Positions 32,380 through 41,656 of a stretch of DNA of 64,000 nucleotides are shown here, one piece after another (position 1 is the first letter of the stretch; each line of letters begins with the position of its first letter). Origin of the DNA: Hymenobacter nivis (GTDB lineage: Bacteria; Bacteroidota; Bacteroidia; Cytophagales; Hymenobacteraceae). A program made the translations under genes and the position numbers. The stretch covers positions 62,001 through 126,000 of the forward strand of contig NZ_RCYZ01000005.1 in NCBI RefSeq assembly GCF_006439025.1. The letters run 5' to 3'. A model generated the notes under the pieces. It did no database searches and was not told where the DNA came from. It saw only the letters and a list, made by a program, of their open reading frames with translations.

Positions 32380-34929
32380 ATGAAGCACATTTCTTTACTG
32401 CTAGTTACCTTGTTGGCCACCAGCGGCCTGGCCACGGCGCAACGCGCCAACAAGAACGCCCCCGCGGCCGCACCCACCACTCGCCCCGCCGGCCAGCCCG
32501 CCGCCACGCTCGACGCGGTGACGAAGGGCCTGAAAAAAACCGAGGGCTACTTTCCGTACTACTACGACGAGAAAACCGGCAAAGTGTACCTCGAGCTGGA
32601 GCAGTTCGACCAAGAGTTCCTGTACTTCAGCTCCCTCACCGACGGCGTGGGCCAGGGGGGCCCCGAGCGGGGCACGGCCGCCGCGGCGGTGGCCAAGTTC
32701 ACCCGCGCCGGGGGCAAGGTGTTTTTGCTGGAGCCCAACCTCAACTTCCGGGCCTCGGCGCCGGGGCCCGACGAGCAGCGGGCAGTGGAAAGCGCTTTTG
32801 CCAAGTCCATCATCTGGGGCTTCGCGCCGGTGGCCGTGGAGGGCAACCGGGTGCTGGTGGACCTGACGCCCTTTCTGGTGCGCGACAGCCAGAAGCTGGC
32901 CGACCAGCTGGGCCGCCGCAACTTCGCCGGGCTGCGCGGGGGCGCGGCGGGCGGCGGCGGGGCCCCCACGCCCTACCGCTTCGACGAAACCCGCTCGGCG
33001 GTGTACCCTGACAACACCAAGAATTTCCCCCGCAACACCGAGTTTGAGGCCATCGTCACCTTCGTGGGGGGCCCCGGCGCGGCAGGCGGCTTCGGCGGGG
33101 GCCCCGGCCTGGCCCCCGACCCCAACGCCGTGACCGTGCGCATGCACCAGTCGTTCGTGGCCCTGCCCGAGGCCGGCTACCAGCCCCGCCTATTCGACCC
33201 GCGCTCGGGCTTCAACCAGTTCGCGTACCAGGATTTTTCGGCCCCCATGACCGAGCCGCTGGTGCGCCGCTACTCCCGGCGGCACCGCCTGGCCAAGCAA
33301 GACCCCACCGCCGCCCTCAGCGACCCGGTGAAGCCCATCACCTACTACATCGACCGCGGGGCCCCGCCCGACGTCAAGCGCGCCCTCATCGAGGGCGGCA
33401 GCTGGTGGAACCAGGCGTTTGAGGCCGCTGGCTACCGCAACGCCTTTGTGGTGAAGGAGCTGCCCGAGGGCGCCGACCCCATGGACATCCGCTACAACGT
33501 GGTGAACTGGGTGGACCGCGCCGGCAACCCGCGCGCGTTTTCCTACGGCTCGTCGTACATCGACCCGCGCACCGGCGAAATCATCAAGGGCGTCGTCACG
33601 CTCGGCTCCGACCGCCACCGCCAGGACTACCTGCTGGCCGAGGGCCTGCTCCAGCCCTACAAGCCCGGCCAGCCCGTGCCCACGGCCATGGCCGAAATGG
33701 CCCTGGCCCGCGTGCGCCAGCTCTCGGCCCACGAAATCGGCCACACCCTGGGCCTCTACCACAATTTCACCTCCAGCACCAAGGAGCGCGGCTCGGTGAT
33801 GGACTACCCGTTTCCGCGTTTCACGCTGCGGGCCGACGGCACCGTGGACGTGTCGCAAGCCTACGCCACGGGCATCGGCAGTTGGGACAAGCGCGCCATC
33901 CTTTGGGGCTACCAGGACTTCCCGAAGGGCACCGACGAGGCGGCCGGGCTGGAAAAAATAATGCGGGAAACGCTGGCCCAGGGCCACATTTTCATCCCCG
34001 ATATCGGCGGCTACGCGCACCCCCTCGCCAACCAGTGGGACGAGGGCACCAACGCCGTGACCCAGCTGAACACGTTGATGAACGTGCGCCGCCACGTGCT
34101 CGACGGCTTCTCGACCAACGCCATTCCGGCCGGGGCCCCGATGGCCACGCTGGAGGAAGTGCTGGTGCCCATGTACCTGCTGCACCGCTACCAAGTGGAG
34201 GCCGCGGCCAAGTCGCTGGGCGGCCTTTACTTCACCCCCGCCGTAAAGGGCGACGGCCAAGTGATTACGCGGATGGTGGCGCCGGCCGAGCAGTGGCGGG
34301 CCTTCGACGCGCTGATGGCCACCGTGACGCCCACCGCCCTGGCCCTGCCCGAGGCCCTCATCAAGCAGATTCCGCCGCGGCCCTCGGGCTACCCCAGCAG
34401 CCTCGAAACATTCAGCGGCCACACGGGCCCCACCTTCGACCCCATCGCCGCCGCCGAAACGGCCGCGGGCCTCACCATCGCCTCGGTGCTGAACCCCGAG
34501 CGGGCCGCCCGCCTCGTGGAGTACCACGCCCGCGACGCCCAGCAGCCCGGCTTCCTACCCGTGGTAGACAAGATGCTGGCCCAAACCTGGAAGGCGCCCC
34601 TGCCCGCCGGCTACAAGGGCGAGCTGCAAATCTTGGTCAACAACCTCACCCTGAAAGCCCTGCTGCAACTGGCCGCCACCCCCGACGCTGCCGAGAGCGT
34701 GCGCGGTGAAAGCCTGCTCGAAATTGCCGGCCTCAAGCAGTGGATGAGCGCCCACTTGGCCGCCGCCCCGCCCCGCCACAAAGCCAGCCTGCTCTTCGGC
34801 CTGGCTCAAATCCGCCAGTTCGAAGCCGAGCCCAACAAGTTCGTGCCCACCCCCGGCGTGGACACGCCCCCCGGGGCCCCCATCGGCATGCCCGGCCTGG
34901 ACTTCCTGGGCGACGACGTAGTGTACTAA
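32380..34929 (+). CDS. Zinc-dependent metalloprotease (DUF5117/DUF4953 type)
   Basis: An 849-residue secreted protein. A signal peptide (residues 1-21, ending ATAQ) is followed by the DUF5118/DUF5117-like N-terminal half, with EGYFPYYYDEKTGKVYLELE, and a Gly-rich insertion near 195-210. The metzincin-like catalytic site is HEIGHTLGLYH at about 451, with SVMDYPFPR about 20 residues later. Related large proteases are common in Bacteroidota, but their substrates are mostly unknown. It is followed by a strong terminator and so stands as a single unit. Confidence 0.92.
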   Translation: MKHISLLLVTLLATSGLATAQRANKNAPAAAPTTRPAGQPAATLDAVTKGLKKTEGYFPYYYDEKTGKVYLELEQFDQEFLYFSSLTDGVGQGGPERGTAAAAVAKFTRAGGKVFLLEPNLNFRASAPGPDEQRAVESAFAKSIIWGFAPVAVEGNRVLVDLTPFLVRDSQKLADQLGRRNFAGLRGGAAGGGGAPTPYRFDETRSAVYPDNTKNFPRNTEFEAIVTFVGGPGAAGGFGGGPGLAPDPNAVTVRMHQSFVALPEAGYQPRLFDPRSGFNQFAYQDFSAPMTEPLVRRYSRRHRLAKQDPTAALSDPVKPITYYIDRGAPPDVKRALIEGGSWWNQAFEAAGYRNAFVVKELPEGADPMDIRYNVVNWVDRAGNPRAFSYGSSYIDPRTGEIIKGVVTLGSDRHRQDYLLAEGLLQPYKPGQPVPTAMAEMALARVRQLSAHEIGHTLGLYHNFTSSTKERGSVMDYPFPRFTLRADGTVDVSQAYATGIGSWDKRAILWGYQDFPKGTDEAAGLEKIMRETLAQGHIFIPDIGGYAHPLANQWDEGTNAVTQLNTLMNVRRHVLDGFSTNAIPAGAPMATLEEVLVPMYLLHRYQVEAAAKSLGGLYFTPAVKGDGQVITRMVAPAEQWRAFDALMATVTPTALALPEALIKQIPPRPSGYPSSLETFSGHTGPTFDPIAAAETAAGLTIASVLNPERAARLVEYHARDAQQPGFLPVVDKMLAQTWKAPLPAGYKGELQILVNNLTLKALLQLAATPDAAESVRGESLLEIAGLKQWMSAHLAAAPPRHKASLLFGLAQIRQFEAEPNKFVPTPGVDTPPGAPIGMPGLDFLGDDVVY

Positions 34930-34934
34930 AAATT

Positions 34935-34966
34935 AGGGCCCCGGCTAATAACTAGCCGGGGCCCCT
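34935..34966. terminator. GC-rich hairpin after the metalloprotease gene
   Basis: AGGGCCCCGGCTA and TAGCCGGGGCCCCT form a stem with a 5-nt loop. It starts 6 bp after the metalloprotease stop codon. The following sequence is weakly T-rich. Confidence 0.65.
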
Positions 34967-35025
34967 TAGTAGAACGTCGTGCAGAAAATCGTTTTAATGC
35001 CCTTAAACCAAAATTCCTGGGGCCC

Positions 35026-35574
35026 CTAAAACGGGCTATCCAAATTGGCCAGCGTAGGCAGGATAGCGTCTTTGGGCGAAATCGTGGGGTTTTCCACGTT
35101 CCAGTCGATGCCCAGCGCCGGGTCGTTCCAGAACAAGCCGCCTTCGGAGGGCGGCGCGTAGTAATTCGAGCATTTGTAGAGGAACAGCGTGTCTTCTTCC
35201 AGGGCCACGAAGCCGTGGGCGAAGCCGACGGGCACGTAGAAAATGTTGCCCAGCGCGGCGCTCAGCTCCACGGCCACGTGCTGGCCGTAGGTGGGCGAGC
35301 CGCGGCGGATGTCCACAATCACGTCCAGGGCCCGGCCCTGGGCCACGCGCACAATTTTGGCCTGCGCGTGCGGCGGCTTTTGGAAGTGCAGGCCGCGCAG
35401 CACCCCGGGCTGCGACTTGCTCTGGTTGTCCTGCACCCAGTCGAGGTCGGCGGGCAGGCCGGCCTCCTGCATCAGGCGGGCGCTGAAGGTTTCGTAAAAC
35501 ACCCCGCGCGGGTCACCAAATAAGCGGGGAACGAACTCGATGGGGCCGGCAATGGCGGTCTTTTTGACTTGCAT
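35026..35574 (-). CDS. rfbC: dTDP-4-dehydrorhamnose 3,5-epimerase
   Basis: A 182-residue RmlC cupin that epimerises dTDP-4-keto-6-deoxyglucose on the way to dTDP-rhamnose. It has the active-site His63 in VLRGLHFQKPPHAQAK, plus DVIVDIRRGSPTYG and FYVPVGFAHGFVALEE. The length is standard. It sits 40 bp downstream of a family 4 glycosyltransferase on the same strand, which suggests a role in surface polysaccharide. The other rml genes are not in the window, apart from a distant RmlD-like protein at 55.9 kb. Confidence 0.95.
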   Translation of the reverse strand: MQVKKTAIAGPIEFVPRLFGDPRGVFYETFSARLMQEAGLPADLDWVQDNQSKSQPGVLRGLHFQKPPHAQAKIVRVAQGRALDVIVDIRRGSPTYGQHVAVELSAALGNIFYVPVGFAHGFVALEEDTLFLYKCSNYYAPPSEGGLFWNDPALGIDWNVENPTISPKDAILPTLANLDSPF

Positions 35575-35614
35575 AAGGGCAGCAAAATTATAGAATAGCG
35601 CGTAGGGAAATCAG

Positions 35615-36736
35615 TTATTTTTTGGGTCTTGGCACGGCGGCCACGGCCTGCAGGTACTGGTCCAGCACCAGCTTTTCGTCGAACCGGGTTTCGGCCAGCG
35701 TGCGGCTGGCTTGGCCCATTTGCTGCAACGCTGGGGGCCCCAGGCGGAGCACTTGCAGCATCTTCGCGGCCAGGTCGGGGCCCGAGCGCACCTGGCAGAG
35801 GTAGCCGTTCTGGCCGTCCTCCACGGTGTCGCGGCAACCGGGCACGTCGGTGGTTACCAAGGGCTTGCCGCAGGCGGCGGCTTCGAGCAGGGTTTTGGGC
35901 GTGCCCTCGCGGTAGCTGGGCAGTACCACGCAGTCGGCGCGGTGCAGGTGGCCGGCTACGTCGTCGGAACGGCCCAGGTACTCAATGTCGCCGGCTTCGA
36001 GCCAGCCCTCGAACACGGCGCGGGCCACGCCCACGCCGCCAGCCTCATCGAGGGCCCCCAGCAGCTGCACCCGCGTGCCGGGCGCGGCCTGGCGCACGAT
36101 TTTGGCCGCCTCAAAGTACTCCTGGATGCCCTTCTCGTAGAGCACCCGCGCCACCATCAGGAACACGAACGGCTCGTTGCGCACGAATGCCGCGGCGGGC
36201 TGGAACCGGGCCGTGTCCACGCCCGAGCCGGGCAGCAGGCCGGCAATTTCGGCCCGCACCAGGCCGTGCTCGATGAAGAGCTGGCGGTCGTCGGCGTTCT
36301 GAAAAAACACCTTGCGCGGAAACCGGAACGCCACCCGGTACAGGCCCAGCGCCACCCGGCTCACCACGTTGCGGATGAGGAACACCGTGCCCAGCCCGCT
36401 CACGTTGTTGATGCACGGCACGCCCGCCAGCCGCGCCGCCAGCGTGCCGTAGATGTTGGGCTTGATGGTGTAGTGCAGCACCACATCGGGTTTTTCCCGC
36501 TTATAAATCTTGTAGAAGCGGCGCGTGAGCTGGGCATCCTTGGCGGGGTTGGTGCCCTTGTTCTCCATCAAAATCGGCACGAAGCGGCAGCCCAGCTCGG
36601 TTTCGAGGCGCGCGGAATAGTCGTCGGGCGGGGCGATGGCCAGCACCTCGTGGCCGGCGGCTTGCAGGGCCCTAACCAGGCCGGCGCGGAAATTCCAGAT
36701 GTTCCAGCTGGTGTTGATGACGAGGGCGACGCGCAT
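35615..36736 (-). CDS. Glycosyltransferase family 4 protein
   Basis: A 373-residue GT-B glycosyltransferase of the CapM/PglA type. ATG 36736 gives MRVALVINTSWNIWNFRAGL. The N-terminal domain has VVLHYTIKPNIYG and NNVSGLGTVF. The C-terminal nucleotide-binding domain has FLMVARVLYEKGIQEY and the E-x7-E region in LPSYREGTPKTLLEAAACG. It is cytoplasmic or membrane-associated and probably adds a sugar to a lipid-linked intermediate for capsule or LPS. It is transcribed with rfbC. Confidence 0.93.
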   Translation of the reverse strand: MRVALVINTSWNIWNFRAGLVRALQAAGHEVLAIAPPDDYSARLETELGCRFVPILMENKGTNPAKDAQLTRRFYKIYKREKPDVVLHYTIKPNIYGTLAARLAGVPCINNVSGLGTVFLIRNVVSRVALGLYRVAFRFPRKVFFQNADDRQLFIEHGLVRAEIAGLLPGSGVDTARFQPAAAFVRNEPFVFLMVARVLYEKGIQEYFEAAKIVRQAAPGTRVQLLGALDEAGGVGVARAVFEGWLEAGDIEYLGRSDDVAGHLHRADCVVLPSYREGTPKTLLEAAACGKPLVTTDVPGCRDTVEDGQNGYLCQVRSGPDLAAKMLQVLRLGPPALQQMGQASRTLAETRFDEKLVLDQYLQAVAAVPRPKK

Positions 36737-36744
36737 TCGGTATT

Positions 36745-36830
36745 CAGTGAGTGAATGAGCGAATGGGCGAATGAGTGAATGAACAGGCGTTTCCTGATTC
36801 ACTCATTCGCTCGTTCACCCATTCACTCAG
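36745..36830. repeat. Inverted arrays of octamer repeats between divergent genes
   Basis: Four tandem octamers of the form (A/G)G(T/C)GAATG at 36750-36781 are mirrored by four inverse copies (CATTCACT type) at about 36797-36828. The two arrays can pair into a long stem. They lie in the promoter region between the divergent glycosyltransferase and cytochrome genes. Confidence 0.65.
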
Positions 36831-36896
36831 GGGCAAAGGTCGGCACAAGCGCGCCGCCGCGCCGACCTTTGTGGCCGTAATCTTTGTTGTTGCCGT

Positions 36897-37187
36897 ATGA
36901 TGTTTCGTTTCTTATTCCTTGCGTTGCTGGGGGCCCCGGCCGGGCTGCGGGCGGCCCCACCCGTGCCGCCGGGCAAAGCCTTGTTTCAGCAAAACTGCGC
37001 CCGCTGCCACGGGGCCAACGGCAAGCTGGGCCTGAACGGGGCCCACGACCTGACCAAGAGCAACCTCAACGCCTTCGGGCGCACCTACCTCGTCACCAAC
37101 GGCATGGGCAAGATGCCGGCCTTCAAAACCAAGCTAACCCCGGCCCAAATCGAGCAACTGGTGGCGTATTCCCTTACCTTTAAGTAG
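36897..37187 (+). CDS. Small c-type cytochrome
   Basis: A 96-residue periplasmic cytochrome c. A signal peptide (residues 1-20, LLGAPAGLRAA) precedes the single heme site CARCH (residues 34-38), with the axial Met likely Met73 in GKMPAFKTKLTP. This is a minimal class I/cbb3-type monoheme domain that ends shortly after the last helix. ATG at 36897 or 36900 could be used. Its electron partners are not encoded nearby. ATCTTTG upstream is a candidate -7 region. Confidence 0.9.
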   Translation: MMFRFLFLALLGAPAGLRAAPPVPPGKALFQQNCARCHGANGKLGLNGAHDLTKSNLNAFGRTYLVTNGMGKMPAFKTKLTPAQIEQLVAYSLTFK

Positions 37188-37280
37188 TTACTTGCCGCCG
37201 GCGCGGCGGGCCCGGGCGTTGCCCCGCGCCGGCGGGCCGGGTGGGGCCCCGGCCCCGCGGCTCCATTTATTCCCACCCAC

Positions 37281-38603
37281 ATGGCCAAATCCAAATCCAA
37301 CAGCTGGAACCCCAGCGGCAGCACCCGCCACTACTCCACCGACACCACCCAGGCCCACGCCTCGGCCGGCACCGGCAAAAGCCGCCTGCACGCCACGGCC
37401 GTGGAGCAGGAAACCGCCGTGCTCATCAGCGTGCCCCCGCGCCGCCAGAACGAGCACCAAACCACCGAGTACCTCGACGAGCTGGCCTTCCTGGTGGAAA
37501 CCGCCGGCGCCACTGCCACCGAGCGCTTCGTGCAGCGCCTCGAAAAGCCCGACATCCGCACCTACGTGGGCGAGGGCAAGCTGGCCGAAATCAAGGCCTA
37601 CGTGCACCACCACAACACGAGCATGGCCGTGTTCGACGACGATCTGACGCCCTCGCAGCTCCGCAACCTGGAGGCCGAGCTGAAGGTGAAAATCGTGGAC
37701 CGGTCGCTGCTGATTTTGGACATTTTCGCCCTGCGCGCCAAGTCGGCCACGGCCCGCACGCAGGTCGAACTCGCTCAGTACCAATACCTATTACCTCGCC
37801 TCACCGGCCTGTGGACCCACTTGGACAAGCAGCGCGGCGGCGTGGGCATGAAGGGTCCCGGCGAGACGGAAATCGAGACCGACCGCCGCATTGTGCGCGA
37901 CCGGATTGCCTTCCTCAAGGAGAAGCTGGAAACGCTCGACAAGCAGGCGCACACCCAGCGCAAGGCCCGCGGCGGCCTAATTCGGGTGGCGCTGGTGGGC
38001 TACACCAACGTGGGCAAGAGCACGCTGATGAACACGCTGGGCAAGGCCGAGGTGTTCGCCGAAAACAAGCTCTTTGCCACCGTGGACGCCACCACCCGCA
38101 AGGTGGTGCTGGAAAACACGCCGTTTTTGCTCTCCGACACCGTCGGGTTCATCCGCAAGCTGCCCACCAAGCTGATCGAGAGCTTTAAGAGCACGCTCGA
38201 CGAGATTCGGGAGGCCGACTTGCTGCTGCACGTGGTGGACATTTCGCACCCCGGCTTCGAGGAGCAAATCCAGGTGGTGAACGACACGCTGGCCGAAATT
38301 GGGGCTGCTGAGAAGCCGCTGCTGCTCGTGTTCAACAAGATTGACCAGTACCGGCCCGACGAGATTCCGGCCGACCACTTCGCCGCCGAAGCCGCTGAGG
38401 AAGAGCGCGAAACCAACGCCCGCCCGCCGCTGGCCCAGCTCCAGGCCACATACATGGCCAAGCTGCACGACCCGGTGGTATTCGTCTCGGCCCAGTCGCG
38501 CGAGAACCTCGACGAGCTGCGCCAGTTGCTGGGGCAGCGCGTGGTGGCCCTGCACCAGCAGCGCTACCCCTACGAAACCGCGGGCACCAACGAGGCCGAA
38601 TAG
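37281..38603 (+). CDS. hflX: GTPase HflX
   Basis: A 440-residue ribosome-associated GTPase that splits or rescues stalled ribosomes under stress. The N-terminal HflX domain has RTYVGEGKLAEIKAYV, and the linker has GPGETEIETDRR. The G domain has GYTNVGKSTLMNTLG (G1), DTVGFIRKLP (G3), FNKID (G4) and VFVSAQS (G5). A charged C-terminal extension is present. Length and order are standard. It is followed by a clear terminator. Confidence 0.96.
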   Translation: MAKSKSNSWNPSGSTRHYSTDTTQAHASAGTGKSRLHATAVEQETAVLISVPPRRQNEHQTTEYLDELAFLVETAGATATERFVQRLEKPDIRTYVGEGKLAEIKAYVHHHNTSMAVFDDDLTPSQLRNLEAELKVKIVDRSLLILDIFALRAKSATARTQVELAQYQYLLPRLTGLWTHLDKQRGGVGMKGPGETEIETDRRIVRDRIAFLKEKLETLDKQAHTQRKARGGLIRVALVGYTNVGKSTLMNTLGKAEVFAENKLFATVDATTRKVVLENTPFLLSDTVGFIRKLPTKLIESFKSTLDEIREADLLLHVVDISHPGFEEQIQVVNDTLAEIGAAEKPLLLVFNKIDQYRPDEIPADHFAAEAAEEERETNARPPLAQLQATYMAKLHDPVVFVSAQSRENLDELRQLLGQRVVALHQQRYPYETAGTNEAE

Positions 38604-38644
38604 CCCGGGGCCCCACGCGGCTGGCGGCGTATAATTAATTCTGG

Positions 38645-38678
38645 AAAGCCCTGATGGCGTGCGTCATCGGGGCTTTTT
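38645..38678 (+). terminator. Rho-independent terminator of hflX
   Basis: Stem AAAGCCCTGATG/CATCGGGGCTTT with one wobble pair and an 8-nt loop, followed by TTTTT, 42 bp after the hflX stop. Confidence 0.85.
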
Positions 38679-38748
38679 GTTAGTAGTTTTGGCCGCGTGG
38701 GGCCCTGGCAACGGGTGCATTGGGCCCTTAATCCTTTCCCCTTTTTAC

Positions 38749-39384
38749 ATGATCTTTTTCTACGGAACCGGCAGCTCCTGCGTGGCCACCGAGCCGCTAC
38801 CCGGCTTGGCCTGCGCGCACTGCGGCACGCCCGACGCACTGGTGTGCTCGGTCTATTCGCGCTACCTGAAACTCATGTTCCTGCCGGTGTTTCCCATCGG
38901 CAAGCGCAGCGTGACGGTGTGCGGGCACTGCAAGCAACAACTGACAGGCAGCGCCCTGCCCGCCGCCTACCGCGCGCCCGTGCAGGCCGTGCAAAGCCGG
39001 GCCCGCACGCCCATTTTCCACTTCGCGGGGCTGCTGCTGGTGGGTGCGCTGGTGGTGTTCATCTTCGCCGTGGGCTTGCTGGCCCCCGCACGCCACGCCC
39101 TGGCCACGCAGACGAAATACGCGGGCCCAACCGAAACCGTGGGGGCCCACTACCGCGTCGATGCCGCGCCCAGTGGCGTGCCCTACATCTTGGCCGGGGT
39201 CACGCGCGTCACCCCCGACAGCGTGTACTGCAACATGAGCAACCCGCTTCGGGGCACGCTGTCGGCGGCCAGCGCTGCCCAGGCCCTGCGCGATTCGGTG
39301 GCCTCGAACGGCGCCCGTGGCTTCACTGCCGCGGAGTGGCACGCCGCCACCACGGCCCCGGGCCCCTTTAAGCGCGTCGAATAA
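38749..39384 (+). CDS. Zinc-ribbon membrane protein of unknown function
   Basis: A 211-residue protein. The N-terminal 70 residues hold cysteine pairs (CAHCGTP and CGHCKQQ) flanking VYSRYLKLMFLPVFPIGKRS, a pattern seen in zinc-ribbon family proteins. One transmembrane helix (about 88-110, LLLVGALVVFIFAVGLLAP) is followed by an outside or periplasmic domain of about 95 residues with no recognised motif. It lies between two terminators and is monocistronic. Its function is unknown. Confidence 0.8.
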   Translation: MIFFYGTGSSCVATEPLPGLACAHCGTPDALVCSVYSRYLKLMFLPVFPIGKRSVTVCGHCKQQLTGSALPAAYRAPVQAVQSRARTPIFHFAGLLLVGALVVFIFAVGLLAPARHALATQTKYAGPTETVGAHYRVDAAPSGVPYILAGVTRVTPDSVYCNMSNPLRGTLSAASAAQALRDSVASNGARGFTAAEWHAATTAPGPFKRVE

Positions 39385-39448
39385 CCCCCTGCCGGGTCCC
39401 CGGGGCCCCAACGGAGCATTGCGGCGGCTGGCAGGCTATTAAGCAACC

Positions 39449-39496
39449 AAAAGCCCTGGGCAGCGACCATTTGCGCGGTCGTAGCCCAGGGCTTTT
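39449..39496. terminator. Bidirectional terminator between convergent genes
   Basis: AAAAGCCCTGGGC and GCCCAGGGCTTTT form the stem, with an inner AGCGACC/GGTCGT extension. A and T runs on both sides suit both the zinc-ribbon gene and the convergent peptidase gene. Confidence 0.8.
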
Positions 39497-39512
39497 GCGT
39501 TAACTTAACGAC

Positions 39513-41234
39513 TTACTGCGGTCGGCTTTTCAGGCGGATGGCCCGGAACTCGGAGCTGGCTTTCCACTGCGGGAAGGTGGTTTCGGCGGCCAGCTTTTGG
39601 CCGATGCGGAACATGAGGCGGGCGTCTTGGGCGGCGCCGCGCAGGTCCCACTTGGGGTTGTACTGGTCGGAGGGCTGGTGGTAGTTGTTGGCCTCGAAGT
39701 CTTCGCGCTCCTTTTCGGCGAAGGCTTTGCCGTGCAGGCGGCTCTCGAACGAGCCGCTGGCGTAGAGCGCCGGGATGCCCACCTTGGCGAAGCTGAAGTG
39801 GTCGGAGCGGTAGAAGCTGCCGGTTTCGGGGTGCTGGTACGGGATGACGTAGCGGTTTTGCTCCTTGGCGGCGGCGCGGGCGTAGTCGTCCAGGTCCGAC
39901 TGACCGTAGCCGGTCACGGTGAGGTCGCGCATGGGCCCGAAGGCCAGCAGCTCGTCCATGTTAATGTCGGCCACGGTATTAGCCACCGGAAACAGTGGGT
40001 GCTGGGCGTAGTAGTCCGAGCCCAGCAGGCCCTGCTCCTCCCCGGTCACGGCCAGGAACACGATGCTGCGCTGCGGCTTTTCCTTGGCTTGCTGGAAGGC
40101 GGTGGCAATGGCCAGCAGGCCCGCGCAGCCGCTGGCGTTGTCCAGGGCCCCGTTGTAAATCGAGTCGCCCTTCACGGCCGGGCCGATGCCCAAGTGGTCC
40201 CAGTGCGCCGAGTAAATGATGTACTCCTTGGGCCGGGCGGTGCCGGGCAGCACGGCCACCACGTTTTTCGAGGTTTTGTAGGTGATTTTGTTGTGCAGCG
40301 TGGTCGTCAGGTTCAGGCCCAGCGCCTGGCCTTTGAAGCCGCGCTTATTGGCAGCGGCGTACAGGGCGTCGTAGTTCTGGCCGGCGGCGGCGAAGATGCG
40401 CTTGGCGGCGTCGAGCGTCATCCAGCCTTCCAGGGCCACTTTGCTGGCGCCGTGGTCGGGCGTGGTGGGATGCAGCTTGGCGCCGCCGTTGCTACTCTGC
40501 ACCACCGTCCAGGGGTACGAGGCGGGCTTCGTGTCGTGGATGATGAGCAGGCCGGCGGCGCCGTGGCGGGCGGCCTCCTCGTACTTGTAGCCCCAGCGGC
40601 CGTAGTAGGTCATGGCCTTGCCCTGGAACATGGTGGTGTCGTTGCCCGCGTTGCCGGGGTCGTTGATGAGCACCACCACGGTCTTGCCCTTCACGTCGAG
40701 GCCAGCATAGTCGTCCCACTTATATTCGGGGGCCGTCACGCCGTAGCCGGCGAACACCAGCGGCGAATCCTTAATCTCCACCGTGGGCTTTTCGCGCTCG
40801 GTGAGGAACATGAAATCGGTGCGGTACTTGAGCGCCAGGCTTTTGCCGTTGCCGGCCACGGTGGCCACCGAGTCGGGCCGGCCGGCAATTTCCACCAGCG
40901 GCACCGGCTGAAAGTAGCTGCCGCCGGGGCCCGGCTGCAGCCCCAGCTTCTTAAACTCATTGGCGAGGTAGGCCGTGGCCTTGTCCTCGCCCGCCGTGAA
41001 CGGCCGCCGGCCCTGGTACGCGTCGGAGGCCAGCACCTGGATGTGCCGGGCCAGCAGCGCGGGCGTGATGCCATCGGCGGGCGTGGGCACGCTGGCCGTG
41101 TCGGTGGGCGCCGCTTCGGTGGCGGGGGCCCCGGCGGTGGCAGTTTCCGAGGTGGTGGTTTTGCCTTGGCAGCCGGCCAGCAGCAGGCCGGCCGCCACCG
41201 GCGCCAGCCAGCGGCGCGTCGTCAGTAAGTGCAT
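39513..41234 (-). CDS. M28-family metallopeptidase lipoprotein
   Basis: A 573-residue lipoprotein. The lipobox LLAGC (Cys22) is followed by a Thr/Ala/Pro-rich linker. A PA-type insert (about 170-290) has GYGVTAPEYKWDDYAGLDVK and AAGLLIIHDTKPASYPW. The M28 catalytic domain has zinc ligands in SAHWDHLG and GALDNASGC, the catalytic Glu in VTGEEQGLLGS, Asp in NMDE and a final His in NYHQPSDQYN. It is probably an aminopeptidase tethered to a membrane facing the periplasm or surface. It stands alone in its transcription unit. Confidence 0.93.
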   Translation of the reverse strand: MHLLTTRRWLAPVAAGLLLAGCQGKTTTSETATAGAPATEAAPTDTASVPTPADGITPALLARHIQVLASDAYQGRRPFTAGEDKATAYLANEFKKLGLQPGPGGSYFQPVPLVEIAGRPDSVATVAGNGKSLALKYRTDFMFLTEREKPTVEIKDSPLVFAGYGVTAPEYKWDDYAGLDVKGKTVVVLINDPGNAGNDTTMFQGKAMTYYGRWGYKYEEAARHGAAGLLIIHDTKPASYPWTVVQSSNGGAKLHPTTPDHGASKVALEGWMTLDAAKRIFAAAGQNYDALYAAANKRGFKGQALGLNLTTTLHNKITYKTSKNVVAVLPGTARPKEYIIYSAHWDHLGIGPAVKGDSIYNGALDNASGCAGLLAIATAFQQAKEKPQRSIVFLAVTGEEQGLLGSDYYAQHPLFPVANTVADINMDELLAFGPMRDLTVTGYGQSDLDDYARAAAKEQNRYVIPYQHPETGSFYRSDHFSFAKVGIPALYASGSFESRLHGKAFAEKEREDFEANNYHQPSDQYNPKWDLRGAAQDARLMFRIGQKLAAETTFPQWKASSEFRAIRLKSRPQ

Positions 41235-41371
41235 CGTAGAAAAGAAAAAGTGATAATCGGCCCCCGCGGGGCCCCGCCGCGAATGTAGGAACCGAACCGC
41301 CCGGCGGCGGGCAACGCCAGCCGCGCCCCCCGCGTAAAACGTCCATATTCTCCTTTAAATCTCTTTCACTG

Positions 41372-41623
41372 ATGAGCGACAACAACAACACGCCGAGCGG
41401 CACGCTGGGCGGCATCGTATCTTCCATTTTCGGCGGCAACAACAGCGCCAAGCCCGGCAGCACGCTCGGCGACATGGCCTCGGCCATCTTCGGCGGCGAC
41501 AAAACCGGCGCCGACGTGGCCAAAGGCTTCACCGCCCGCCACCGGGTGCTGAGCGGCGTGCTGCTGGCCGCCGGCGTTTTCTACCTCTACAAGCGGATCA
41601 AAGACAAAGACACCGCGTTCTAA
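41372..41623 (+). CDS. Small membrane protein with internal duplication
   Basis: 83 residues. Two copies of a motif, GTLGGIVSSIFGG and STLGDMASAIFGG, lie 21 residues apart. They are followed by one membrane helix (VLSGVLLAAGVFYLY) and a charged tail, RIKDKDTAF. No family is recognised. It begins 49 bp after an AT-rich patch with TTTAAAT and ends just before a strong terminator, so it is a genuine single-gene unit. Confidence 0.75.
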   Translation: MSDNNNTPSGTLGGIVSSIFGGNNSAKPGSTLGDMASAIFGGDKTGADVAKGFTARHRVLSGVLLAAGVFYLYKRIKDKDTAF

Positions 41624-41656
41624 GCGCCATTGAACGGGCCTTTGCCCGGATTATTC

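Noticed and set aside
35026..36736. Complete dTDP-rhamnose pathway cluster
   Set aside because: Only rfbC and a glycosyltransferase are present. No rmlA or rmlB is visible, and the RmlD-like gene is 20 kb away in another context.
36745..36830. CRISPR-like array
   Set aside because: Repeats are 8 bp, contiguous and mirrored, with no spacers and no cas genes anywhere in the window.
39597..41228. 543-codon plus-strand frame opposite the M28 peptidase
   Set aside because: The minus strand has a lipobox and all catalytic residues. The plus frame is a GC-driven shadow.
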